In this document: positions 1 through 6,891 of the stretch, one piece after another
Numbering within the stretch: the stretch's first letter is position 1
How the letters are laid out: each line of letters starts with the position of its first letter
Assembly (NCBI GenBank): GCA_031428975.1
Contig: JANOYR010000229.1
Location: 1 to 11,573 of the forward strand
DNA from: JAAFIP01 sp031428975
GTDB lineage: Bacteria > Pseudomonadota > Gammaproteobacteria > Burkholderiales > Burkholderiaceae_C
Reading direction: 5' to 3'
DNA: 11,573 nt
The notes under the pieces: generated by a model
Seen by the model: the letters and a program-made list of their open reading frames with translations, nothing else
What the model was told of the DNA's origin: nothing
The model's database searches: none
Position numbers and translations under genes: made by a program

Positions 1-1753
1 TGGTCAAGGCCGAGAGGTTGACCTTGGCCAAGTCGGCATCGGCTTGTGCGCCAAAAAGGTACACATCCCAGGTGAATGTGGTCGCGCTGGAAGCATCGGC
101 TGCTTCGCGCATGCGCAAAATATGGCCATTTACGTTGCCAGGCGCGCCTGCTGCACCGCCTGCAAACGAGTCGCTGTAGCTGCGTGGGTTGGCTGCATCC
201 AGCGCATTTTGGCTGCTGGTGGCATCTACTTTGCGGTTGGAATTATTGGTCAGTGTGTAGTAAATTTCGCCTGTGACAGGATGCACCGCGCACCACTCAG
301 GGCGGTCCATCTTGGTGGCACCCACCGCATCAGCGGCTATGCGGGCATTGACTGCAATGTCGCTGTTGTCGGCAAATTTGTAGGTGGTGTAGGCTGCTAT
401 TGTTGCATTGGCCATGTTCAGTTCAATCCACTGGCCAGAGCCATCGGCGTTGAACTTGGCGACATAGAGTTTGCCGCTGTCTAAGTATTTGTCGCCTGTG
501 GTGATGCGGTTGGCAGGGCTGGCATCGGCGTCGCTCCAGTTGGTGGTAGACACAAATTTATAAATGTATTCACCTCGTGAGTCGTCGCCCATGTACACCG
601 CCAGCGGCTTGCCAGCAGCAAGCTTGCCAAATACACCACTTTCGTGGGCAAAGCGGCCTAAGCTGGTGCGTTTGCGAATAGCCTGCGTTTTGTCATAGGG
701 GTCGATTTCGACCATGTAGCCAAAGGTGTTGAGCTCGTTGCGGTAGTCGTCGCTGCCGTCGGTGGAGCTGCCTTTTTGGCTGATATCCCAGCGGGCGTAG
801 GTGTCAGCAGTGCCTGCGGTTTGCCAGCCGTGGCGGCTGGCAGCGCCCTGAGCGCGGCCATAGCGGTTGAGCGACACCACGCTGTTGCTGCTGGCTCCAC
901 GGGCAGTATTGTCCGTGGCCGCACGGGTGAAGTAGCCAGCCCAGTTTTCTTCGCCAGTCAAAAAAGTGCCCCAAGGCGTGTAGCCAGTGCCGCAGTTGTT
1001 GATTGTGCCTCGGCAGTCATTCCCGCTGGTGGAGAACTTGGTTTTCATCTGTGCTGTGCCGCGGGCAATGCCATTGAGTTGCATAGGTGTCAAAGGCGTG
1101 ATGCGGCGGTTAAATGCAGAAGCTTGTTGAGTGACAAACTGGCCATTGACTTTGCGCACCTCCACTATGCTCACGCCGTGGGCGGGAATCTCTTTGTCTG
1201 CTTCGGCTGCCGGGCGTGGGTTGGCGGTTACGCCGTTCTGATGCAAAAATTGGTCGGTCAGTGCCTCGTGGTTCATCACCAATAGGCCGCGCTCAGATCC
1301 ATTGGCATCGCGCCCGGTGCTGTCAGCGTTTAAGCCAAAATACTCCATGCCATCGCTGTGGTCGCCGCAGCGGTTACCGTAGTCGGTGTCAGTGCCGTCG
1401 TTTTTGTAGGCTGGGGTGCTGGCGGTCAGCGGGTCGCCAAATGCGTAAATTGGTTTTGCAGTGTAGCCGCTGGCAATGGTGACGGTGTCGGCAACGCTCT
1501 TGGCTACCGCGTTAAAACCAAGCTTGACCTCTAGCGGCGCGGCGCTGGCCGCTATGGTGTCGCCACCACCGCAAGCGCTCAATCCCATACTGCCCAGCAC
1601 GGCAGCGCCAGCACCAGCAAAACTGGCTTTGAGTGCGCCACGGCGGCTCAAACGTGCTGCCACAATGTCGGAGATAGAAGGGTTGTTGCTGGTGTTGACG
1701 TTTTCGTCATCTGCGTGCAGGTTGGGGTGTTCTGCATGTTGCATCATGTTCAT
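1..1753 (-). CDS. phoX: PhoX-family alkaline phosphatase (Tat-exported, C-terminus beyond window)
   Basis: Reverse-strand frame open from the ATG at 1753 to the left edge, giving 584 residues; the C-terminus is missing. PhoX enzymes (DUF839) are calcium/iron-dependent periplasmic phosphomonoesterases that release phosphate from organic esters. The N-terminus has a twin-arginine motif, SRRGALK (R37, R38), a hydrophobic stretch, then LSAC (C61) followed by GGG, so it may be a Tat substrate that is also lipidated. PhoX-like motifs seen: MNHEALTDQF (160-169), TPWGTFLTGEENW (about 259-271), LGRFAHE (365-371) and MDRPEW (482-487) followed by an HPVTGEIYYTLTNN segment. G267 sits where I expect a metal-ligating Cys in a TCEE motif. 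AAAGG lies 7 nt before the ATG, supporting this start. It diverges from the aldolase-like gene and has a strong Pho box upstream. The family call is confident; activity is inferred. Confidence 0.92.
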   Translation of the reverse strand, partial: MNMMQHAEHPNLHADDENVNTSNNPSISDIVAARLSRRGALKASFAGAGAAVLGSMGLSACGGGDTIAASAAPLEVKLGFNAVAKSVADTVTIASGYTAKPIYAFGDPLTASTPAYKNDGTDTDYGNRCGDHSDGMEYFGLNADSTGRDANGSERGLLVMNHEALTDQFLHQNGVTANPRPAAEADKEIPAHGVSIVEVRKVNGQFVTQQASAFNRRITPLTPMQLNGIARGTAQMKTKFSTSGNDCRGTINNCGTGYTPWGTFLTGEENWAGYFTRAATDNTARGASSNSVVSLNRYGRAQGAASRHGWQTAGTADTYARWDISQKGSSTDGSDDYRNELNTFGYMVEIDPYDKTQAIRKRTSLGRFAHESGVFGKLAAGKPLAVYMGDDSRGEYIYKFVSTTNWSDADASPANRITTGDKYLDSGKLYVAKFNADGSGQWIELNMANATIAAYTTYKFADNSDIAVNARIAADAVGATKMDRPEWCAVHPVTGEIYYTLTNNSNRKVDATSSQNALDAANPRSYSDSFAGGAAGAPGNVNGHILRMREAADASSATTFTWDVYLFGAQADADLAKVNLSALT

Positions 1754-1790
1754 GGATTTGCCTTTAGGGTTGTTGAAAAATACAAAGCGC

Positions 1791-1846
1791 ACTCTAGGCT
1801 TGGCGTGTGACAGCGTTGTGGCAGTTGTGTGGCATTTCTATGTCAC
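1791..1846 (-). promoter_or_regulatory. Pho box (four units) and -10 of phoX
   Basis: Read on the minus strand, four 7-bp units lie exactly 11 bp apart: GTGACAT (1840-1846), ATGCCAC (1829-1835), CTGCCAC (1818-1824) and CTGTCAC (1807-1813). They resemble the PhoB half-site CTGTCAY. Ten bases after the last unit is a -10-like TAGAGT (1791-1796), the arrangement usual for PhoB promoters, where the box replaces the -35. The predicted transcript start is near 1784, giving a leader of about 30 nt. The repeats are directly visible; PhoB binding is inferred. Confidence 0.85.
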
Positions 1847-1929
1847 AGCTAGCTGAGGGCACTTGGGCGACTGCGCGCCCCGCAGTGCAGCGTTAAGATG
1901 CACCTCCACCCCTAACTCGGAGACGCACC

Positions 1930-2694
1930 ATGCCACTGAATATCCCCAGCATCCAATCCCAAGTCAGCCCACAAGAGTGGGCTATTCGCTGCGATTTAGC
2001 CGCTTGCTACCGTTTGGTGGCGCTGTACGGCTGGAGCGATTTGGTCTATACCCACATCAGCGCCAAGCTGCCCGGCTCTGAGCACCACTTTCTCATCAAC
2101 CCCTATGGCTTGATGTTTGATGAAATCACCGCTTCTAGCTTGGTTAAAGTAGACAAAGACTGCAACAAAGTCTTGCCCAGTGATTTCCCTGTGAATCCCG
2201 CTGGCTTTGTGATCCACAGCGCTGTGCACGAAGCACGCGACAATGCAGGCTGCGTGCTGCACACCCACACCCGTGCGGGTGTGGGTGTAAGTGCGCAAAA
2301 GGCGGGTATTTTGCCCATTAGCCAGCAAAGCACCTTTGTATTGGCCTCGCTGGCATACCATGGCTACGAAGGCGTAGCGTTTCGTCCAGACGAAAAACCA
2401 CGTTTGCAAGCTGACCTTGGCAAAGCCAATTACCTCATGCTGCGCAACCACGGGCTGCTGACTGTGGGCAGCACCATCCCCGAGGCATTTTTGGCCATGT
2501 ATATTTTTGAAGTGACTTGCCAAATTCAGTTAGCGGCGCAGTCGGGTGGCGCCGAGCTTACCGAGGTAGACCCGCGCATTATCAGTGGCACCGCAGAGGC
2601 CATGCGGGTGCAGTCGGGTGGCATGGGCGCGGCCTTTGTCTGGCCGTCCTTGATACGAAAGCTAGAAAAGCTGGACACTGGCTACAAAACCTAA
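1930..2694 (+). CDS. Class II aldolase/adducin-family protein
   Basis: A 254-residue protein of the FucA/AraD/adducin fold. The zinc-site histidines are present: HTH (H111, H113) and H174 in LRNHGLLTVG. The family's N-terminal segment is also visible (YGWSDLVYTHISAKLPG, about 33-49). By eye, the position of the FucA catalytic glutamate (E73, within EWRFH) aligns with glycine 92 (GFVIH), so true fuculose-phosphate-type aldol cleavage is doubtful; many proteins annotated this way share the NPAGFVIH form and have no known reaction. GGAG (1919-1922) lies 7 nt upstream of the ATG. The gene diverges from phoX, and no Pho box was found pointing toward it, so its link to phosphate metabolism is unproven. 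The family call is firm; substrate unknown. Confidence 0.88.
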   Translation: MPLNIPSIQSQVSPQEWAIRCDLAACYRLVALYGWSDLVYTHISAKLPGSEHHFLINPYGLMFDEITASSLVKVDKDCNKVLPSDFPVNPAGFVIHSAVHEARDNAGCVLHTHTRAGVGVSAQKAGILPISQQSTFVLASLAYHGYEGVAFRPDEKPRLQADLGKANYLMLRNHGLLTVGSTIPEAFLAMYIFEVTCQIQLAAQSGGAELTEVDPRIISGTAEAMRVQSGGMGAAFVWPSLIRKLEKLDTGYKT

Positions 2695-2697
2695 TTA

Positions 2698-2808
2698 CTA
2701 TTTATTTTATAGCAAACTATGTCCATACGACGCTGACATAAGCCTAAATAACCCTAGATTTTTTAAAGACATGACTAGATTGCCTCGTGTCACGCAATTG
2801 CTATAAAA
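2698..2808. repeat. AT-rich intergenic repeat, copy A, with possible inverted ends
   Basis: Starts 3 nt after the aldolase-like stop codon. Positions 2698-2739 match 9579-9620 at 34 of 42 aligned bases without gaps, in the same plus-strand orientation. Similarity fades afterwards, but TAGATTTT recurs near 2755 and 9635. An 11-bp perfect inverted repeat, TTTTATAGCAA (2705-2715) and TTGCTATAAAA (2798-2808), bounds a 104-bp segment, suggesting a small miniature-transposon-like or REP-like element. The right arm runs into the putative control region of the next gene. Its extent is uncertain; no target duplication was identified. Confidence 0.5.
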
Positions 2809-2842
2809 CTGACACTATCCAGTCATGCAACTGCGCCACACT
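2787..2842 (+). promoter_or_regulatory. Possible Pho box upstream of the OlsB-like gene
   Basis: Units on the 11-bp grid are GTGTCAC (2787-2793), TTGCTAT (2798-2804, poor), CTGACAC (2809-2815) and CAGTCAT (2820-2826). Ten bases after the last is CACACT (2837-2842), a weak -10. This is clearly less perfect than the boxes at phoX, ppk1 or pstS, and the poor unit overlaps the inverted end of the intergenic repeat. PhoB control of olsB is established in Sinorhizobium, which makes the placement plausible. Confidence 0.5.
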
Positions 2843-2875
2843 CACTATCAAATTAACTTTGACAGGAGAACTAGC

Positions 2876-3724
2876 ATGCGTGAATTACCAGTTCCTACAC
2901 TTGGCTTATCGCCAAGTGCGCAACCCAGGGGGTCACTTCACCGCACATCCAGCTTGGACCGCGCTTCGTTACCAGTGGCGGCAAACGTTGGCGCGGGTAT
3001 CCACGTTTCGTGGGCACGCCATTTGGATGAAGTGAGGCAAGCGCAGCGTTTGCGCTACAGCGTTTTCGCCCTAGAAATGGGGGCACGTTTGCAAAGCCCC
3101 ATTCCAGCGCATGACATGGATGCTTTTGACGACTTTTGCGAGCACCTCTTGGTGCGGGATGTGGCCAGCCAAGAGGTCATAGGCACTTACCGTGTGCTCA
3201 CCCCCGCACAAGCCATTCGGGCGGGTGGGCTGTACAGCGAAACCGAGTTTGACCTTGCGGCGGTGCTTCCAATGCGTGCACGTATTGCCGAATTAGGACG
3301 CAGCTGTGTGCATGCGCAGCACCGCCAGGGCGCAGTGATTTTGTCGTTATGGGGGGCGCTTATGGGTTTTATGGAGCGAAATGGTTTGGATGTGATGGTG
3401 GGGTGCGCCAGTATCCCGATGTTGCACAACGGCGTAGTCAGTGTAGATGCGGCTGCCAGTGTTTGGCGCCAGATAGAAGCAGAGCATATGGCCGATAGCG
3501 CTTTGCGTGTGGTCCCACATTTGGCGCTGCCCACTGCTCGTGACGCGATTGCCGACGTTGATCCGCCAGCGCTCATCAAGGCATATCTGCGTTTAGGTGC
3601 TAAAGTGTTGGGAGCTCCGGCTTGGGATCCAGACTTTAATACGGCTGATTTGCCAATGCTGATGCGCACCCAAGACCTGCCAGCGCGATACCGCAGACAT
3701 TTTGCGTCCACAACCGCAAGTTAA
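2876..3724 (+). CDS. olsB: OlsB-like ornithine N-acyltransferase (GNAT superfamily)
   Basis: A 282-residue protein matching the Acetyltransf_5/OlsB group, which moves a 3-hydroxyacyl chain from acyl carrier protein to the alpha-amino group of ornithine, the first step to phosphorus-free ornithine lipids. Family motifs appear in order: RLRYSVFALEMGARL (58-72), DAFDDFCEHLLV (82-93), VIGTYRVL (101-108), ELGRSCVH (139-146), ILSLWGALMGF (155-165) and VGCASIPM (175-182). No signal peptide or obvious membrane segment is seen, fitting a cytoplasmic or membrane-associated enzyme. The start at 2876 is preferred over an in-frame ATG at 2825 because AGGAG (2864-2868) lies 7 nt before it and the earlier ATG falls in the putative Pho box. 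It sits just upstream of ppk1 with its own putative Pho box. No olsA is in the window. Other acyl-ACP-dependent GNATs of this group are a possible alternative. Confidence 0.8.
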   Translation: MRELPVPTLGLSPSAQPRGSLHRTSSLDRASLPVAANVGAGIHVSWARHLDEVRQAQRLRYSVFALEMGARLQSPIPAHDMDAFDDFCEHLLVRDVASQEVIGTYRVLTPAQAIRAGGLYSETEFDLAAVLPMRARIAELGRSCVHAQHRQGAVILSLWGALMGFMERNGLDVMVGCASIPMLHNGVVSVDAAASVWRQIEAEHMADSALRVVPHLALPTARDAIADVDPPALIKAYLRLGAKVLGAPAWDPDFNTADLPMLMRTQDLPARYRRHFASTTAS

Positions 3725-3738
3725 TTTTGCCGGGCATA

Positions 3739-3772
3739 GTGTCACGGATTTGTCATATTGCATTTGCATACT
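3739..3772 (+). promoter_or_regulatory. Pho box and -10 of ppk1
   Basis: GTGTCAC (3739-3745) and TTGTCAT (3750-3756) are spaced 11 bp. They are followed, 10 bp later, by CATACT (3767-3772) as -10. This is a near-consensus 18-bp PhoB site with canonical promoter geometry, giving a leader of about 28 nt before the ppk1 ATG. The units are seen directly; PhoB binding is inferred. A Pho-controlled ppk is known in several bacteria. Confidence 0.8.
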
Positions 3773-3807
3773 ATCACTCATGTTATTTACCCAACACATA
3801 GTCAAAA

Positions 3808-5895
3808 ATGCATAAAAAAGACAAGCCCAGCAGCACCGTGCTGATCGATCGTGATCTGAGTATTTTGCAGTTCAACCACCGCGTGTTGGATTGGGCAAAA
3901 AGGCCTGAAGTGCCGATGCTGGAGCGGCTGCGGTTTTTGTGCATTGTGTCGTCAAATTTAGACGAATTTTTTGAGGTTCGCGCAGGTTCGCACTTAGCCG
4001 CAGCCTTGGGGCATGATGTTAAAGCACCGTTTTCTCAGGTCTCATTTACCAATTTGGCCAACCAAGCACACGAATTGGTAAAAATTCAATATTCGCTTTT
4101 TAACGATGCCATCATGCCTGCACTGGCAGCAGCACATATCCATGTGCTCTCACATGGCGAACGCAACACCACACAAAGGCGTTGGGTCAAGCAGTATTTT
4201 GAGCAGCAAGTCAGACCCTTGCTTACCCCTATTGCACTCGATCCTGCGCATCCTTTTCCCAGTGTGGCCAATAAAAGTTTGAACTTTATTGTGCGGCTTG
4301 AAGGCTTAGACGCATTTGGCCGCGAGAACGAAGTGGCGATTGTGAAAGTGCCTAGGGTGCTGCCGCGTTTGATCCGACTGCCAGACAGCGTAACCGGTGG
4401 CAAACGAAGCATGGCCTTGGTCTCGCTCTCAAGCGTGATTCGTGCCCATTTAGCCGAGCTATTTACCGGCCGTAGTGTCAGTGAGTTCTCGCAGTTTCGT
4501 GTGACAAGGCATTCTGATTTGGCGGTTGACGAAGAAGAGGTGACCAATTTGCGCACCGCTTTGCGCCAAGGTCTGCAACACCGCCACTATGGCCAAGCCG
4601 TGCGGCTAGAGGTGTCATCGGGTTGCTCAGAGTTTTTGTCGGCATTCTTGCTGCGTGAGTTTGCGCTGCCTGATTTGGCGCTTTATCGGGTGCACGGGCC
4701 TGTGAATTTGGTGCGGTTTAACCAACTGATTGACTTGGTGGCATCACCCCAGCTCTTGTTTGCACCCATGCTGGGTGCGTGGCCTAGCGAACTCAAGCCT
4801 GGAGTATCTATTTTTAGCCAGCTGCAGCATAAAGATGTGCTGATTCACCAGCCATTTGAAAGCTTCCAAGGCGTTTTAGAGTTTTTACGCGAAGCCGTAC
4901 ACGACACGCAAGTCTTGGCTATTCGCATGACCATTTACCGCACAGGCGCACATTCCGAATTGATGGATTTGCTGGGCGAAGCGGTGCGCAATGGCAAAGA
5001 AGTAACGGCGGTATTGGAGCTCAAAGCCCGCTTTGACGAGGAAACCAATATCAATTGGGCAGACAGCTTGGAGGCCATTGGGGCCCAAGTGGTGTACGGT
5101 GTGGTGGGGCTTAAAACCCATGCCAAGATGCTTTTAGTGACCCGCCGCGAGGGCAAACTGCTCAAGCGTTACGGCCACCTGAGCACCGGCAACTACAACA
5201 TCAAAACCTCCAAGATGTACACCGATTTGAGCATGCTCACGGCGAATCCGCAGCTCACCGCCGATATGGCCGCTGTGTTTGTGCACTTGGCTGGCCAATC
5301 CAAATTGCCACGCCTTAAACACCTGTGGCTTGCACCGTTTGACTTGCAAAACCAATTGGTGAAAAAAATCGCCGGTTTGGCGGCTGCCGCCACTAACGGC
5401 CAAAGCGCACGGATTGTGGCAAAAATGAATGCCCTCACCGACGAGCGTTTAATCAACGCCCTCATTTCAGCGGGCCAAGCTGGCGTGCAAATCGACCTGA
5501 TTGTGCGCGGCGCATGCATGCTAGCCCCGCAGGTACCCGGTTTAACCGACAACATCCGCGTGCGTTCTGTGATTGGGCAGTTTTTGGAGCATTCACGGAT
5601 TTTTTACTTTGCCATCGACGACACCCAAGCGGTATACCTGTCGAGTGCAGACTGGATGAGCCGTAATATGATTCGTCGGATTGAGCTTGCTTGGCCAATA
5701 CTCGACCCCGTGATGCTTGCACGGGTGGTAGACGAATGCCTGATTCCGTATTTGCACGATACCAAAGAGGCTTGGAGCTTGGCGGCTGATGGCAGCTACC
5801 ACCGTGGTTTACTCGCTCCTGATGCCGTAAAACCCAAGCGTACTGCCCTTAGCGCACAAGATGCGCTGCGCCAGCGTTATGCCCCCAGTGCCTGA
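3808..5895 (+). CDS. ppk1: Polyphosphate kinase 1
   Basis: A 695-residue protein with full PPK1 length and layout (N domain, head, two phospholipase-D-like C-terminal domains). PPK1 reversibly transfers the ATP gamma-phosphate to polyphosphate through a phosphohistidine intermediate. Seen: DRDLSILQFNHRVL (14-27) and SNLDEFFEVR (49-58) in the N domain; H457 in RYGHLSTGNYN, the expected autophosphorylated histidine; and H595 in IGQFLEHSRI, the second conserved catalytic histidine. ARFDEETNINW and the VPGLTDNIRVRSVIG segment are also characteristic. The start ATG lacks a good Shine-Dalgarno sequence, but it lies just after a well-formed Pho-box promoter and gives the usual N-terminus. sixA follows 13 nt downstream, so the two are probably cotranscribed. 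With ppx encoded nearby on the other strand, the locus holds both the synthesis and breakdown arms of polyphosphate metabolism. Confidence 0.98.
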   Translation: MHKKDKPSSTVLIDRDLSILQFNHRVLDWAKRPEVPMLERLRFLCIVSSNLDEFFEVRAGSHLAAALGHDVKAPFSQVSFTNLANQAHELVKIQYSLFNDAIMPALAAAHIHVLSHGERNTTQRRWVKQYFEQQVRPLLTPIALDPAHPFPSVANKSLNFIVRLEGLDAFGRENEVAIVKVPRVLPRLIRLPDSVTGGKRSMALVSLSSVIRAHLAELFTGRSVSEFSQFRVTRHSDLAVDEEEVTNLRTALRQGLQHRHYGQAVRLEVSSGCSEFLSAFLLREFALPDLALYRVHGPVNLVRFNQLIDLVASPQLLFAPMLGAWPSELKPGVSIFSQLQHKDVLIHQPFESFQGVLEFLREAVHDTQVLAIRMTIYRTGAHSELMDLLGEAVRNGKEVTAVLELKARFDEETNINWADSLEAIGAQVVYGVVGLKTHAKMLLVTRREGKLLKRYGHLSTGNYNIKTSKMYTDLSMLTANPQLTADMAAVFVHLAGQSKLPRLKHLWLAPFDLQNQLVKKIAGLAAAATNGQSARIVAKMNALTDERLINALISAGQAGVQIDLIVRGACMLAPQVPGLTDNIRVRSVIGQFLEHSRIFYFAIDDTQAVYLSSADWMSRNMIRRIELAWPILDPVMLARVVDECLIPYLHDTKEAWSLAADGSYHRGLLAPDAVKPKRTALSAQDALRQRYAPSA

Positions 5896-5908
5896 TGTCG
5901 GAATAGCC

Positions 5909-6382
5909 ATGGACATTATTCTTTGGAGGCATGCCTATGCACAAGAGGGAAGCGATACGCTGGCTGATATTGACCGCCCACTGACGGCACGCGGCATTAA
6001 ACACGCCAAACGCGTAGGCGATTGGCTTGAAAAAAAACTGCCCGACAGCACAAAAGTGTGGAGCAGCCCTGCGCTGCGTTGCTGCGAAACAGCGCAAGCT
6101 TTGGGGCGAAAATTCAAAAACAGTGACGAACTGTTGCCCACAGCCAATACGGCGCAAATGCTCGCTTTTATTGCCCAACAAATGGCAGCACATTCCAGTA
6201 CAAGCGCACTTTTGTTGGTTGGCCACCAGCCCAGTTTGGGGCAAGCCATCGCGCAATTGTTAGGCCTGTCGGCGCTTGAGTTCCCGCTTAAAAAGGGAGC
6301 TGTGTGCTGGCTTCGCCTGAACCAAGAGGCTGACAAAACCGACGTGGAGCTGTTGGCGCTGATCGGTTCCCAATGGGTTTGA
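5909..6382 (+). CDS. sixA: Phosphohistidine phosphatase SixA-like (histidine phosphatase superfamily)
   Basis: A 157-residue single-domain histidine phosphatase. The N-terminal RHA motif (R7, H8) supplies the nucleophilic histidine. SSPALRCCETA (52-62) carries the second phosphate-binding arginine, and GHQPSLG (105-111) carries the second catalytic histidine H106. The size and ILWRHAYA start are SixA-like rather than phosphoglycerate mutase-like. SixA in E. coli removes phosphate from phosphohistidine proteins, including the nitrogen PTS carrier NPr. The start at 5909 is chosen over an upstream in-frame ATG at 5861, which lies inside ppk1; GGAA at 5900-5903 sits 5 nt before it. Its place 13 nt after ppk1, whose product forms a phosphohistidine, is suggestive, but the substrate here is unknown. 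Confidence 0.88.
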   Translation: MDIILWRHAYAQEGSDTLADIDRPLTARGIKHAKRVGDWLEKKLPDSTKVWSSPALRCCETAQALGRKFKNSDELLPTANTAQMLAFIAQQMAAHSSTSALLLVGHQPSLGQAIAQLLGLSALEFPLKKGAVCWLRLNQEADKTDVELLALIGSQWV

Positions 6383-6424
6383 TGGTGGCTTTGACGCTGG
6401 GCGTGTGAAACGCTTATTGAGCGC

Positions 6425-6838
6425 TTATTGCTTTGGGCGTCCAGTTTTAATCACCGTTACGGCCTTAAGGCTTGCCAGTAATTGCGCATCAGCCATACCC
6501 GCTAGCAATAAAATACCGGCGCGCAGCAACTCGCTTTTTTTGGCGGGCTGGGCCAATGCAATAGAGCGGGTTTTTAAGACATCCAAGGCCATGTATTCGT
6601 CTTTTGGGATCGTGAAGCTGTCGCGCACCAGCTTGGGTTTCTTGGGTTTTTTCTCGCTCACAGAGCTAGAAAGTGTCGCGCTTGGTTTGGCCAGTGTTGC
6701 TTTTTTGGCCTCAGCTTTCACCAAAGGTTTTTTGACTACGGGCTTACTTTTCTCAATAAGATTTGTTTTTTTGTCAACCACTGTGGCATTTAAAACAATG
6801 GGTTTAGAAGGCTTAGTCGCGGGTTTTGCAGTTGCCAT
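6425..6838 (-). CDS. Lysine-rich small protein with probable ribbon-helix-helix C-terminal domain
   Basis: A 137-residue protein with two parts. Residues 1-70 are low-complexity and basic (18 lysines with many Ala, Pro, Ser, Val), resembling histone-H1-like or AlgP/PhaF-type tails. Residues 71-117 read as strand-helix-helix: VRDSFTIPKDEY, then a helix to about 97, then PAKKSELLRAGILLLAG, which resembles the second helix start of ribbon-helix-helix proteins. The C-terminus TGRPK has an AT-hook-like GRP core. Similar uncharacterised proteins occur in Burkholderiales. The ATG at 6838 has GGAG 6 nt upstream; a TTG at 6850 in frame overlaps that ribosome site and is rejected. It lies 53 nt after ppx and converges on sixA. 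DNA or polyphosphate binding is an inference from composition. Confidence 0.75.
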   Translation of the reverse strand: MATAKPATKPSKPIVLNATVVDKKTNLIEKSKPVVKKPLVKAEAKKATLAKPSATLSSSVSEKKPKKPKLVRDSFTIPKDEYMALDVLKTRSIALAQPAKKSELLRAGILLLAGMADAQLLASLKAVTVIKTGRPKQ

Positions 6839-6856
6839 GGAGTTCTCCAAATAAAA

Positions 6857-6871
6857 GGTATAAACAGTATA
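6857..6871 (-). promoter_or_regulatory. Possible -10 elements upstream of the lysine-rich gene
   Basis: The 53-nt AT-rich gap after ppx holds two overlapping -10-like hexamers on the minus strand, TATACT (6866-6871) and TATACC (6857-6862), the latter with a weak TTAAAT 17 bp upstream. They lie within a short dyad, GTATA and TATAC separated by 7 bp. An independent promoter is possible, but the -35 match is poor and no Pho box is present. Confidence 0.3.
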
Positions 6872-6891
6872 TACGATTTATTTAAGCGCTG

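Noticed and set aside
44..1285. Plus-strand open frames across the phoX region
   Set aside because: The minus frame is open throughout and carries PhoX motifs; the plus-strand translations are Cys/Ala-rich with no family resemblance.
1847..1929. Promoter of the aldolase-like gene
   Set aside because: TAAGAT at 1894-1899 could be a -10, but no acceptable -35 lies at 16-18 bp, so it is not called.
1996..2523. Minus-strand open frame opposite the aldolase-like gene
   Set aside because: It has no ribosome site or recognisable motif and lies within a well-supported gene on the other strand.
6411..6430. Tandem CGCTTATTG (6411-6419 and 6422-6430) at the sixA/lysine-rich gene junction
   Set aside because: A single 11-bp-period duplication spanning a stop codon; no stem-loop or regulatory meaning seen.
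6839..6850. TTG start adding four residues to the lysine-rich protein
   Set aside because: The TTG overlaps GGAG, which is ideally placed for the ATG at 6838.
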